DNA of 64,000 nucleotides from Protonemura montana. Taxonomy: Eukaryota; Arthropoda; Insecta; Plecoptera; Nemouridae. Below, in pieces: positions 43,910 through 53,660 of the stretch; position 1 is the first letter of the stretch; every line of letters starts with the position of its first letter. A program made the translations under genes and the position numbers. Location of the stretch: the NCBI GenBank assembly GCA_947568835.1, contig OX387609.1:12641708-12705707 (forward strand), read 5' to 3'. Under the pieces are notes generated by a model that searched no databases, had not been told where the DNA came from, and saw only the letters and a program-made list of their open reading frames with translations.

Positions 43910-45172
43910 CAGTGGCGGTTCGTGGGGCTAAAATGTAAGGAGGCTGGCTGAAATATATATATTTCGTACTTACATGTAAGGATTTCTAGACTCGATAGGT
44001 GAAGTCAATGCGGCGTTCTTTGATGGCCGCAAAGAAGTCGCTGATGCGCTCGTACCACTGTGGCAATATCTCCATTTCTTTGACGAGTGATTTTTCTAAG
44101 CTTATGAGCGCTCGACCAAAAACGTTGCTTGTGCCACACGTTGCTTATGAGCGCAGGAAATAAAACACACGGCCTGCAGAGCAAAGCATTTTTAATTAAA
44201 CTTCCAGTACCAGTAATTCCAGTAATTAAACCAAGCTAAGATTCGGCGTTGGCCGACCAGTAGTTTTAATCCCTACTCTTTCAGCATAATCGCGCTTCGA
44301 TAATGGAAAATCCAGCAGTTGGTCGACTACATTCCGCAATGCCGCCATATTAACATAAACGAACGCAGAAACAAAACCATAACACGTTAGATCACACAAG
44401 TAAAGTACACAGTTGAAGTCTCACACACAATGTATATGTAGTCTTCACATTCACAACAATTACACTAAGCGACAAATAAGCACGTCTTCAGACCTAGCTT
44501 CAACTCGGAGGATGCCGGTATGGGTCTGCATGCGTGCTAGCAACGTGATAAACATTAAACTTACCGACGACTGCTCAAAAGGGAGGGAAGCGTTTGCTTT
44601 GTTTTCCAGTTAAATAAGACCGTTTTAAGTATTGAAATATTAATCACAAATCAATTTCAGAATATCATAGAATATTAATCAACAATATCTAAGATGATTA
44701 ATTTTTTGGTAGAGATTCGTAAGTAGTGAAAATCGCTAAACTGTTATCAGCCAAAATTATAATTCTGTGGCGCGCTATGTTTTCCGATTTCCCTCCCTGC
44801 ATGCCAACGTCGTGCGCAATCGGGAAAAGTTCGCCAATGTTCGTAGCCTGCTCTCGACGTCATACTACACAGTTCCCTGTCCTTCTCTGGGCAGCAGAGA
44901 CCGAGAGAAAGACCACATGGCGCTCCCCTCCCGCCTATATTCTATAGGCGGCTGGTTGTCGTTTGCCTCCCTGGGGATTTCTTCCTCGAGCGAGCTTGTG
45001 ATGGTGTGTTGCAGGTCGTATCACAAACGATCGTAGGGATGAAATACCGCGCCAAATTAAAAAACAGCTCGATTCGAACATTCAACCTTTAAAACACGAT
45101 TGTAAATTCTCTTCTTACCTCCCTTTTTCAGGGAGGCTGTGCCTCCTTTGCCTCATGCACGAACCGCCACTG
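43910..45172. mobile_element. Non-autonomous hAT-type element with 8-bp target duplication
   Basis: The 1263-bp element starts 'CAGTGGCGGTTCGTG' and ends with the near-perfect inverse (CACGAACCGCCACTG). GTCAGCCC is duplicated at 43902-43909 and 45173-45180. The matching place in the duplicate unit (near 49706) has a single GTCAGCCC, an empty site. An 8-bp duplication and CAGxG termini fit the hAT superfamily. No transposase ORF is visible. It sits just upstream of gene A's TATA box (about 66 bp away) and may affect its expression. Confidence 0.88.
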
Positions 45173-45518
45173 GTCAGCCCCCACTTACCAACTTAATCAG
45201 GCTCGAGTGTGGGCAAGGTTTTTAGAAACTAGTTCACAATATTAAATTGGTTGATAATGCTATCGCTACAATCATTGTCTTTTGAAAGGTGGCCCATTCG
45301 TTTATATCGAAGTAAAGACATTTATTTTGTAACAATTACTAGATTTTAGAGTTTTTCAGGAGAAATAACCAGAAAAAAATTCCACTGTCTCTGCTTTCCA
45401 CCAAAATCTTCTAGGGGTCCACGTCAGGGTTAGCACAAGTTCAGAAACATCTTTGGAATTGCCCAATTGTTTGCACAGAGATAACTTGGTACTTATCCTT
45501 TAGTTATTTTGTAGATAA

Positions 45519-46042
45519 TTATTATTATTATTTGTGGTGTTTAACGACGCACTGTTTTGACAACTGGCCGTGCGGCACTGGTCTAATGGCGTCGGTGAAT
45601 GAGTGGATGATGATGAACCTAACCTAGCCTAGAAGGGAGGAGGGGAAACCCGGTGCCGGCACGTAGCCTACTCCTGTCGAAGAGCACCAAGGGGACCACC
45701 GGCTTCACGTCCCTTCCGAAGGATGGTACAACGCGAACAGCAGGATTCCTCCACAAATCCATGCTGTCGAGAGGTTGATAAGCAAGGCGAATGAAGTTGC
45801 TGTACTAACTTTCATCCCTCCAACCTCTCTCCCAAACAGAACTGGTCATGTGTATGATGGTCACCCATCCAATACCTGACTCAGCGCTGTGTTGCTTAAC
45901 TTTCATCCCTCCAACCTCTCTCCCGAACAGAACTGGTCATGTGTATGATGGTCACCCATCCAATTCCTGACTCAGCGCAGTGTTGCTTAACTTCGGTGTT
46001 CTAACGAGAACCGGTGTTTCCAACACGCCAAACCGTTCGGTC
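45519..46042 (-). mobile_element. 5S-rRNA-derived SINE with 14-bp target duplication
   Basis: TATTTTGTAGATAA flanks the element at 45505-45518 and 46043-46056; unit 1 has one copy of this sequence. On minus the element has a 5S-like head (from ACGGTTTGGCGTGTTGG), two tandem 91-bp internal-promoter segments, a unique body and a TAA-repeat tail. The 5S box A (AAGTTAAGCAAC) and box C (GGATGGGTGACC) are clear. Confidence 0.88.
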
Positions 46043-46246
46043 TATTTTGTAGATAAACGTTAAAGTGTTTCACGATATTATGTGTTTTTTTTTTTCAGAG
46101 ATCCAGCACGAACTGTCTAACAGTTTATTAACAGATGCGTCTTTGTTTAGTCGTGAAATGTGAAGGATCAAACATTGGGATAGAGCAGGTGTGACATGCC
46201 GGACTTGGGACAATTCAACTGAGATTTGTTGGAAACAAAATTCATT

Positions 46247-46252
46247 TTATTT
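46247..46252 (-). promoter_or_regulatory. PolyA signal of gene B
   Basis: AATAAA on minus, at the place homologous to gene A's signal. Confidence 0.65.
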
Positions 46253-46522
46253 TGCAACAAATGAAAAACACAGACATTAAACAATTTAACCAGAGAAACA
46301 AAACTGTGTAAATGTGAACCAGCACTCGTGGACTCGCCTCTGTTGCTGATAAATAAATAATAGTTATAATAATTGCTGCAAGCATGAAGACATGGATAGT
46401 TTAATTATCCAGCCAAGGCGGCACTCTTTGGGAGAATGATGTCTCCCAACATGGCGGTAATATTGATCGGTGCACCCTGGCCAGCCCCGCTAGGCACTGC
46501 CTTTTGAAGCCCGGCAATCACG

Positions 46523-49500
46523 CTAGTTATAGTAGGCAAAGGCGTGAATACGGCGTGGCGTCGTCGAATCTTCCACTACGCCGGCGCCGAATCCGAACGT
46601 GGTACTCGTGTGATTGACACTATTTGGCCCCGCGTTGCCGATCGTCGACGAGAAATTCAAGCTTCCGTTGCTGGCAAAGGCTTGAAAAGCGCGGGGCGTC
46701 GTCGAACCTTGCACTGCGCCGGCGCCGAATCCGAACGTGGTACTCGTGTGATTGACACTATTTGGCCCCGCGTTGCCGATCGTCGACGAGAAATTCAAGC
46801 TTCCGTTGCTGGCAAAGGCTTGAAAAGCGCGGGGCGTCGTCGAACCTTGCATTGCGCCGGCGCCGAACGAATACGATATTGGCAAGGAGAGACCACTGCC
46901 ATTGCCACGGCCACTGCCACGGCCACTGCTACTGCCAGTCGAGACACCGTCGTAGGGCGGCGACGCCGCCATCTCCGTCGCCGCCGTGAACAACTCCTGC
47001 AACACCTTCGGGGCGCTCGAACTGAGGAACTTGGCGCCCACCCCAACCTGCTTCATGACGCAGTCGATGTTCGTGCAACGCTTGATTCCCTTCTTGACCA
47101 AGTTTAGCATCTTTTTCCCGTTCGCCTTGGACGTGTTGCTAGCGGCAACCAGCGCGTTCACCGTCTCGTTGGCCAGATTGGACACGGCTTTCTGTGTCAG
47201 CTTCCCTTTGGAGTCGGTCTGCAAGATGTTCACCGTGACGATGATATCGGCCAGCTTGTTCAGTTCCCAGTTTTTGGTCGTCGGGTATCGAGTTCCGGAT
47301 AGGCTCTTCACGAGTTCCGGCAGGATCTTGGCGACGCTTGGTCCGGCAGCTTTGGGAGCGGCGGCTTTGGGAGCGGCGGCTTTAGGGGCGGCGGCTTTGG
47401 GGGCGGCGGCTTTGGGCTTGACAACAACGGGAGCCACTGCGCGTGCGTGTCTTGCGTGAGGGACGCAGTCCACGGAGGTGGTCAACGCGGCGGTGAATGC
47501 TGGAACACACAGAACGGCGTTACTCGGCATTTGTTCTTTGGCTGGGTTGGCATTAATGACACAGTGGGTCGTCACTGTTGAATGTTTCCTTCACAGAAGG
47601 CTGAGGAATCAAAGTTCTTGTCAACTCCTTCTGAGCAACCTGTTGCAGTTGCACATGTTTGGCCGGGACTCTGCGGCTGTCATCCATGCAAGATTTTTCG
47701 CAGCAAAACTTTCAGAACTATGAACGATTTGAAATTAGTAATATAGAACAATTGAACGAATTTAGAACTGAGACAGGTTTGTTGGAAGTGCCTATTAAAA
47801 AAAATATATATATATATATGTACAAAAAATACAAAAAAAAATAGGGAGTAATAAGAGAATTGCTTCTTGAGGGGATCCCCTATCCCACCCCGTGAAGCTG
47901 CAATCTGTGTGCCCGGATAGCTCAGTTAGTAGAGAACCCGACCAAACGCCTACACCTTAACAAATATATAAACAATTATATAAATATAAATGTGACACTG
48001 GCTAACCTGGCTTCTCCTCTGATTTTTTTATTTATTTTTTGTTCTAGGATATCGTTTTTTTGTTTTAATTTTAATTTTAGTTTAAGTTTTAGTTTGATAA
48101 ATTTTCAGTAAAAAAAAAAACAAAAAAAAAACTGTAAATTTGTAAATTTGTTCTATTGTTATTATTATTACAGTGTTCGGTCACATCAAACATCAAATGG
48201 AGTAAAGCATAGCACATTTCTAGGGCTAGAGTTGGACTCAGAGTTAAATTGGAAAATACACATAAGAATAGTTAACAAAGGAGCTAGCGTGGCCTGCTAC
48301 ATGTTAAGAACGTTAGCAAACCAGGTGAATCAATCTACACTAAACATAGTGCATCAAGCTCAAGCTCACTCTATTTTAACCTATGGCATATTAGCGTGGG
48401 GAAGTTCACCCGAATCCCACAAATTGTTCATAAAACAAAAAAAGGCAATACGGATAATGGGTAAAAAGGGGAAGAGGGGAACATGCAGAAAAGCTTTTAA
48501 AGATCTGAATATCCTGACCTTGCCAAGTGCTTTTATTTTGGAAGTAATTTTATTTGTTTATGACAATCCTGGATTATTCCCAAAAAATGAAGAGGTACAA
48601 TATGTGATGAACCGTTGAGTGTAGGTTCTAGGTAGAGAAACCACGTCAATGTTACAGTCTCTGCGTGAAAGATGGCCGCCAAATTAATACCTTACCGAAA
48701 AAAATGCAGAGTATCGGAACGTCACGTTAAGTGGAGCCACTGTCGTATGAAATTTAATTTCGATATTTCTCGTAGGTTACTCGCTTTTGAATATCGTTAC
48801 GTGTTTATCAATCGTTGAGGTAAACATTGATGGAGATTTTTTAAGCATGAAAAGTCACAAAAGCGAGTTAACCTACGAGAAATATCGAAATTAAAATTCA
48901 TACGACAGTGGCTCCACTTAACGTGATGTTCCGGTACTCTGCATTTTTGTCGGTAAGGTAGTCATTTGGCGGCCATCTTTCACGCAGAGACTGTAACATT
49001 GACGTTGTTTCTCTACCTTATCTAGGTGCATCCTACTACAAAAGGCTGCCCTTGCGGCTGAAAAAGGAAACAAGCAGAGATAGTCAAGCATTTTATGATT
49101 ACCTACACATTGTATTTATAGTACTAGCGAATTTTTACATTTTAAAGAATGTGAATTTAAATGTGAAGAATGTTTAAAACCCCAACTAGTGCGATGGTTT
49201 TTATCAATTGACCATTTTTAGTGCTTGTGATAGCAACAATAATGTAATTACGCAAAGGGCATGCACCAAGGGGCAATAAAATGTATTGTAAAAGATAAAA
49301 AATAAAAAATCTGATGGTCCCGGGTTCATATCCCAGTTCGATTGCACATGTTTCCATTCTAGCTCCCCTACCAAAAATAAGAGAGATTGTTGTGGGGGCA
49401 ATGATGGAAAGCGATGTGGAATTTAAAGATAAAATTTGATAAACAAAATTCCGTTGCATGCAAAGCAGAGGACACAAGTGAATCGTGGAGACTCGGTGCC

Positions 49501-49550
49501 TACTTCGCGATAAACTCACCGACGGCAAGGAAGAGGCAGCAGAACTTCAT
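46523..49550 (-). CDS. Gene B: diverged duplicate of gene A, C-terminus altered
   Basis: Exons are 49520-49550 and 46523-47499, phase 1 (GTGAGT; same acceptor as A), 335 codons; the intron has grown to 2020 bases by insertions. Signal peptide 'MKFCCLFLAVAFTAALTTSV', KAAAP linker and helical domain are close to A. The Gly-rich middle of A is replaced by a Ser/Gly/Arg stretch followed by two 46-residue repeats containing 'SNGSLNFSSTIGNAGPNSVN'. The frame ends early: A's C-terminal block (VPSQG...SAALAG) is still present in the DNA at 46405-46522 but in another frame, showing an indel. It may be a functional shorter protein or an early pseudogene. TATA and polyA signals are kept. Confidence 0.7.
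46555..46860 (-). repeat. 138-bp tandem repeat in gene B
   Basis: Unit of 138 bp (46 codons), two full copies plus a partial third. 'CTGGCAAAGG' recurs at 46671 and 46809. Copies are nearly identical, so the expansion is recent and keeps the frame. Confidence 0.9.
47943..49310 (+). pseudogene. 5'-truncated LINE copy inside the gene B intron
   Basis: The open frame 48148-48618 carries 'FLGLELDSELNWKIHIRI' (LGxxxDxxLxWxxHI block), 'LTYGILAWGSS' and 'KKAIRIMGKKGKRGTCRKAF'. After a MITE insertion it resumes with 'YYKRLPLRLKKETSRD' and ends in an A-rich tail at about 49288-49308. It includes only the ORF2 C-terminus. The plus orientation is opposite to gene B. Confidence 0.75.
48622..49027. mobile_element. 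Foldback MITE, family 1
   Basis: The two halves are nearly perfect inverted repeats: from 'AGGTAGAGAAAC' and 'GTTACAGTCTCTGCGTGAAA' on the left to their inverses on the right, including GTGGCTCCACTTAACGT and CGAGAAATATCGAAATTAAA. The short centre contains AACATTGATGGAG. It interrupts the LINE above. A second copy of the family, itself interrupted, lies at 57598-58612. No coding capacity. Confidence 0.85.
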
Positions 49551-49640
49551 TTTGTCGCCGCTTGTTTGTTCTCTCGAGCGCAGCTGGGCGATGATGAAGG
49601 AGGGAACTGGTCGTATGGTAGATGGGGCTGATCATCAGGG

Positions 49641-49648
49641 CTTATATA
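49641..49648 (-). promoter_or_regulatory. TATA box of gene B
   Basis: TATATAAG on minus within the promoter block shared with gene A, 91-98 bases upstream of the ATG. Confidence 0.7.
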
Positions 49649-49973
49649 TCGGCCCGTGGTAATGTTGGCCCATGACGCAAGCTGTCCACGTCGATGAATG
49701 GTGCGTGTCAGCCCCCACTTACCAACTTAATCAGGCTCGAGTGTGGGCAAGGTTTTTAGAAAACTGCGTAGTGGACAATAATAACTTGGTTGGTAATGCT
49801 TTCGCTACAATATTTACATATTATATATTATAATATGTATAACAATATTTTTCACTAACTTTCCCAAGCGCTTCACCCTCTCCATGTTATTTTTCTTTTA
49901 TTGAGTCTTTATGACAGACAGGTATGTAACCGGGTATGTGCCATTTAATAAGGGGATGTAAAGGATCAGTAAG

Positions 49974-50151
49974 GGATGGTGTTAGGAGACGGCCGTGCCC
50001 TTTCGGTGGTGGAACTATCCCAGCATTGGCCTGGAATGGATAAGGGAAATCACGGAAAAACCACATCCAGGATAGCCGGTCTCCATGATCGAACCTGGGA
50101 CCTCCCGAATGCAAGGCAGACGCGCTCTCACTACGCTACCGTGCTCGGTGC
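49974..50151 (-). mobile_element. tRNA-derived SINE (polyneopteran-type body)
   Basis: On minus: 'GGTAGCGTAGTGAGAGCGCG' (box A), 'CAGGTTCGATCATGG' (box B), then a body with 'GTTTTTCCGTGATTTCCCTT' and GGGCACGGCCGTC. I recall such bodies from cockroach, termite and other insect SINEs; this is memory, not a search. It lies in a stretch absent from duplication unit 1. Confidence 0.65.
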
Positions 50152-50648
50152 GGTACGATTATATTCAATAGTTCCTGCTGTTCTAAAATCATCAATTTGC
50201 ATCTTACACAATAATTTGTACAACAACACTTCATAATTACCATAACCCTTATCATAAATATTACTAATAACAAATTGTATTAAATTATAGATAAGTAACC
50301 TAGACCTCAATGGTCCACCATATATTTGGATAGCAGTAGATTTTTAAATAAATTGATTTTCTCTCTCTGTCTTTTGACGGTGGCCCATACGTTTATATCG
50401 ACGTACAGACATTCTTTTAGTAACAATTACTCTAAATTTTAGAGTTTTTCAGGTGAAATTTCCAGAAAAAAAATCCATTGTCTCTGCTTTCCACTAAAAT
50501 CTTCTAGGTGTCCGTGACTAGATCAGTCACATCTTTGTGTTTTTGACATGACCTATTGACAAACGTCAAATTCCAACCAAAATTATTTTTTGAGCCTCCA
50601 CTTTCGTCATTTCAATCATTTAAACTATTCGTGGCCATCTTCGCTTCG

Positions 50649-51113
50649 ATGGCGCCGACAAAATTACCAGGTCTCGGCAAAATCCGATGCGACTCGAAAC
50701 AAATCCAGAAAGCGATCGACTTCGTCGAGCGGACACTTGCTGAGCCACAAAGAGTGTTCGATGTCACCAAATGTGTCAGCGCCGAGCTGATCGTCAACGA
50801 CGAGATGCAGAAGTGCATAGATTTGTCCGACGAGGTTTTGCTAGCCAGCGAAGAGGTCAGTTATAACCTGGAAAATGGAGCCCTCTTCCTATGCAAACTC
50901 GAGAAGTTCAAAAAGGACACCAAAGATTTGATGGACGCCATCGAGTCGCAGCTGAAACCGTTCGGGTACGTGTGCTACACGAAGAAAGCAGAACAATCTC
51001 CGCCTCTGGTGTCCAATGATTTTCCTGGTGGCTTTGTCGGTGTCGACCCATCGCTAAGCAATCTGCTATTTGGCAAAGAGGCAACCAGCCAAGACGCCGT
51101 TCTGACGGAATAA
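50649..51113 (+). CDS. Hypothetical intronless protein, 154 codons
   Basis: The frame is open from 50556, but the ATG at 50649 (TTCGATGG) is the better start because the upstream part is AT-rich. The product is mostly helical and charged, with five cysteines (residues 14, 42, 56, 82, 109) and a Gly/Pro-containing, likely disordered C-terminus from about 115. No signal peptide (for the short start), no membrane segment, no recognised domain. GC content is higher than the flanks, and AATAAA follows at 51110 and 51145, both supporting a real gene. It begins about 120 bases after the end of duplication unit 2 and runs in the opposite direction to the Gly-rich genes. Confidence 0.55.
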   Translation: MAPTKLPGLGKIRCDSKQIQKAIDFVERTLAEPQRVFDVTKCVSAELIVNDEMQKCIDLSDEVLLASEEVSYNLENGALFLCKLEKFKKDTKDLMDAIESQLKPFGYVCYTKKAEQSPPLVSNDFPGGFVGVDPSLSNLLFGKEATSQDAVLTE

Positions 51114-51144
51114 ATTACAAGATGACGCCTACGATTACAGGTCG

Positions 51145-51150
51145 AATAAA
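51145..51150 (+). promoter_or_regulatory. PolyA signal of the 154-codon gene
   Basis: AATAAA 32 bases past the stop codon. Confidence 0.5.
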
Positions 51151-51224
51151 ATATGTTAAAATCTTTTTAAAAATATATCGTGTCAAATATGATCGTGTTC
51201 ATTGTCAATTACTCGTTGTGCTGT

Positions 51225-51411
51225 GAGGGTCAAGTTATTTAATTTTGTGTTATCTGTGTTTTGAGGGTTAAATTATTTAATTTTGCGTTATCTTTGTTTT
51301 GAGGGTTAAATTATTTAATTTTGTGTTATCTTTGTTTTGAGGATTAAATTATTTAATTTTGTGTTATCTTTGTTTTGAAGTTAAATTATTTAATTTTCTG
51401 TTATCTGTGTT
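51225..51411. repeat. 38-bp minisatellite
   Basis: About five copies of a unit containing 'AAATTATTTAATTTTGTGTT' and ATCTTTGTTTTGAGGGT, with few substitutions. Confidence 0.85.
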
Positions 51412-51659
51412 TCGTGGTATTTTTTAGTCCGATATACAAGAATATAATGTGGCAGAGAAAGCGATTACCTGCATGGTCTAGTTGATTCAAGAAATCAACT
51501 CGATCGGTGGCTAAAACTAGCCGAAATTGCGGTCTAAGAAACAAAACCAAATCAAAAACCCTGAACTATTATGCAGAATATGATTCTTGAATTGATATTA
51601 AATTTTAAAATAGTTCATTTCTTTGGACTTGAATGCACAACAAGTTCTCAATTAATTAA

Positions 51660-52355
51660 ATTCTAAAAAATGGGTGAGTCCAATACCTGACCGAGCACAG
51701 TGTTGCTCCAACTTCCTCCAACCTCTCTCCCGAACAGAACTGGTCATGTGTACGATGGTCACCCATCCAATACCTGACCTAGCGCAGTGTTGCTTAACTT
51801 CAGTGATCTTACGAGGACCGGTGTTTCCAACACGGCAAACCGTTCGGTGGACACCCATCCAATACCTGACCCAGCGCAGTGTTGCTTAACTTTCATTCCT
51901 CCAACCTCTCTCCCGAACAGAACTGGTCATGTGTATGATGGTCACCAATCCAATACCTGACCCAGCGCAGTGTTGCTTAACTTTCAGTCCTCCAACCTCT
52001 CTCCCGAACAGAACTGGTCATGTGTATGATGGTCACCCATCCAATACCTGACCTAGCGCAGTGTTGCTTAACTTTCATTCCTCCAACCTCTCTCCCGAAC
52101 AGAACTGGTCATGTGTATGATGGTCACCCATCCAATACCTGACCTAGCGCAGTGTTGCTTAACTTTCATCCCTCCAACCTCTCTCCCGAACAGAACTGGT
52201 CTTGTGTATGATGGTCACCCATCCAATACCTGACCCAGCGCAGTGTTGCTTAACTTTCATCCCTCCAACCTCTCTCCCGAACAGAACTGGTCATGTGTAT
52301 GATGGTCACCCATCCAATACCCGACCCAGCGCAGTGTTGCTTAACTTCAGTGATC
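51660..52355 (-). repeat. Array of 91-bp units from the 5S-derived SINE
   Basis: About seven head-to-tail units with a 91-bp period (for example GTCATGTGTATGATGG at 52018, 52109, 52291). Each contains the 5S-like box C (GGATGGGTGACC) and box A (AAGTTAAGCAAC) in reverse complement. A complete 5S-like 5' end (CCGAACGGTTTGCCGTGTTGG on minus) occurs once inside, near 51815-51855, so at least two insertions or a rearranged array are present. SINE body and tail are missing here. Confidence 0.85.
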
Positions 52356-52502
52356 TCAAAACTGTTTATAATTGCACACAGATTCATGAACGTTATCAAT
52401 TCGACGATGAGTGTCGAGGTCAGAGATAAGATGCTCGCGAACTCTGAGTGTTTCAACTTTATGATGCTCCTACTACAACGCCCCAGCATCATAGACTAGC
52501 GA

Positions 52503-52520
52503 GGGGGGGGGGGGGGGGGG
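52503..52520. repeat. Poly-G tract
   Basis: A run of 18 G. Confidence 0.9.
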
Positions 52521-52714
52521 CGTTGAGAGACGGCCAAGTCAGGTTGTTCTCGACATCTCCGCCGGACGCTCCACTTGAAGACGGCCCGGGAAGGAAGTGA
52601 CACTCACCAGTAATTGATCGGTAGTTGTACATCCAGAAGATATCGGGAGATCCTACTTCCTGCACGGGACCCTTCTGACCAGGTTTCTGATAATTGCTTA
52701 TTTCAACATAGATT

Positions 52715-53278
52715 TTATTTATTATTTATTTTATTTGTGGTGTTTAACGAAGCACTGTTTTGACATCTGGCCATGCGGCACTGGTCTAATGGCGTCGCTG
52801 AATGAGTGGATGATGATGAGGATGATGATGAACTTAGCCTAGCTTAGAAGGGAGGAGGGGAAACCCTTTGCCGGCACGTAGCCTACTCCTGTCGAAGAGC
52901 ACCAAGGGGACCACCGGCTTAGTGTCCCTTCCGAAGGACGGTACAACGCGAACAACAGGATTCCTCCACAAATCCATGCTGTCTAGAGGTTGATAAGCAA
53001 GGCGTATGAAGTTGCTGTACTAACTTTCATCCCTCCAACCTCTCTCCCGAACAGAACTGGTCATGTGTATGATGGTCACCCATCCAATACCTGACCCAGC
53101 GCAGTGTTGCTTAACTTTCATCCCTCCAACCTCTCTCCCGAACAGAACTGGTCATGTGTATGATGGTCACTCATCCAATACCTGACCCAGCACAGTGTTG
53201 CTTAACTTTCATCCCTCCAACCTCTCTCCCGAACAGAACTGATCATGTGTTGCTCCAGCGCAGTGTTGCTTAACTTTT
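52715..53278 (-). mobile_element. 5S-rRNA-derived SINE, long body with three 91-bp units
   Basis: On plus it starts with the A/T-rich tail (TTATTTATTTTATTTGTGGT), then the unique body ('GCCGGCACGTAGCCTACTCC') and three internal-promoter units up to about 53275, the last shortened. The 5S-like 5' end is missing. Same family as 45519-46042. Confidence 0.8.
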
Positions 53279-53394
53279 TGCCAAATGATCTAAAAGAACA
53301 TGTCATTATTTCTGGAATATTTTTCGATATCATTGAGTTTATATGAAACAGTCAGAAGTCCAACGCCAATATTAATCTGTCGTTGTGAAAAATT

Positions 53395-53660
53395 ACCGCC
53401 AAACGCCTACTACTATATGGAGTCGCCGTCGTATCGAGGTTTACGAAATTTCTTTTCGTCATTTCTCGCAAATTACTCACATGTGAAACTGGTTTACATT
53501 CAATTAATCTTTATAAATACTTAACTCAACGATTGATAAACACACATCGATATTTTGAGTAATTATTATTTACTTGAAGAGATGTGTTAAAAAGTACGGC
53601 CGCAAGCGCCATCGGGTGGCACCCACCGTCACCACGTGTTGCCGGCCTTGTTAACTCAGC
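53395..53660. mobile_element. MITE, family 2
   Basis: Contains 'TTTCTTTTCGTCATTTCTCG', CAACGATTGATAAACACA and 'GGCCGCAAGCGCCATCGGGT'. It is matched in inverse orientation by 56740-56965 and shares its core (CGAGAAAT...ACGAAATTAAATTT...GTGGCTCCA) with family 1. Confidence 0.65.

Larger units (their letters stand above)
41652..45445. repeat. Tandem duplication around genes A and B, unit 1
   Basis: Unit 1 starts at 'ACATCTTTGG' and is repeated from 45446 to about 50527. It carries gene A, a tRNA-like SINE and the promoter, and later received the hAT element at 43910-45172. Without that insert the unit is about 2.5 kb. Confidence 0.85.
47905..49420 (+). repeat. tRNA-derived SINE split by a LINE insertion
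   Basis: The head ('GCCCGGATAGCTCAGTTAG') lies at 47911-47942 and the remainder, from 'GATGGTCCCGGG', at 49312-49420. The uninterrupted orthologous copy is at 43480-43640. Confidence 0.8.
45446..50527. repeat. Tandem duplication around genes A and B, unit 2
   Basis: Second copy of 41652-45445. It carries gene B and gained a 5S-SINE (45519-46042), a LINE with a nested MITE (47943-49310) and a stretch at about 49825-50365 that includes another SINE. Confidence 0.85.

Noticed and set aside
51660-52355. Tandem 5S rRNA gene cluster
   Set aside because: Units contain only the internal promoter portion plus unrelated sequence, and other copies carry a SINE body, tail and target duplications.
51660-52355. 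CRISPR array
   Set aside because: The repeat is contiguous without unique spacers and the genome is eukaryotic.
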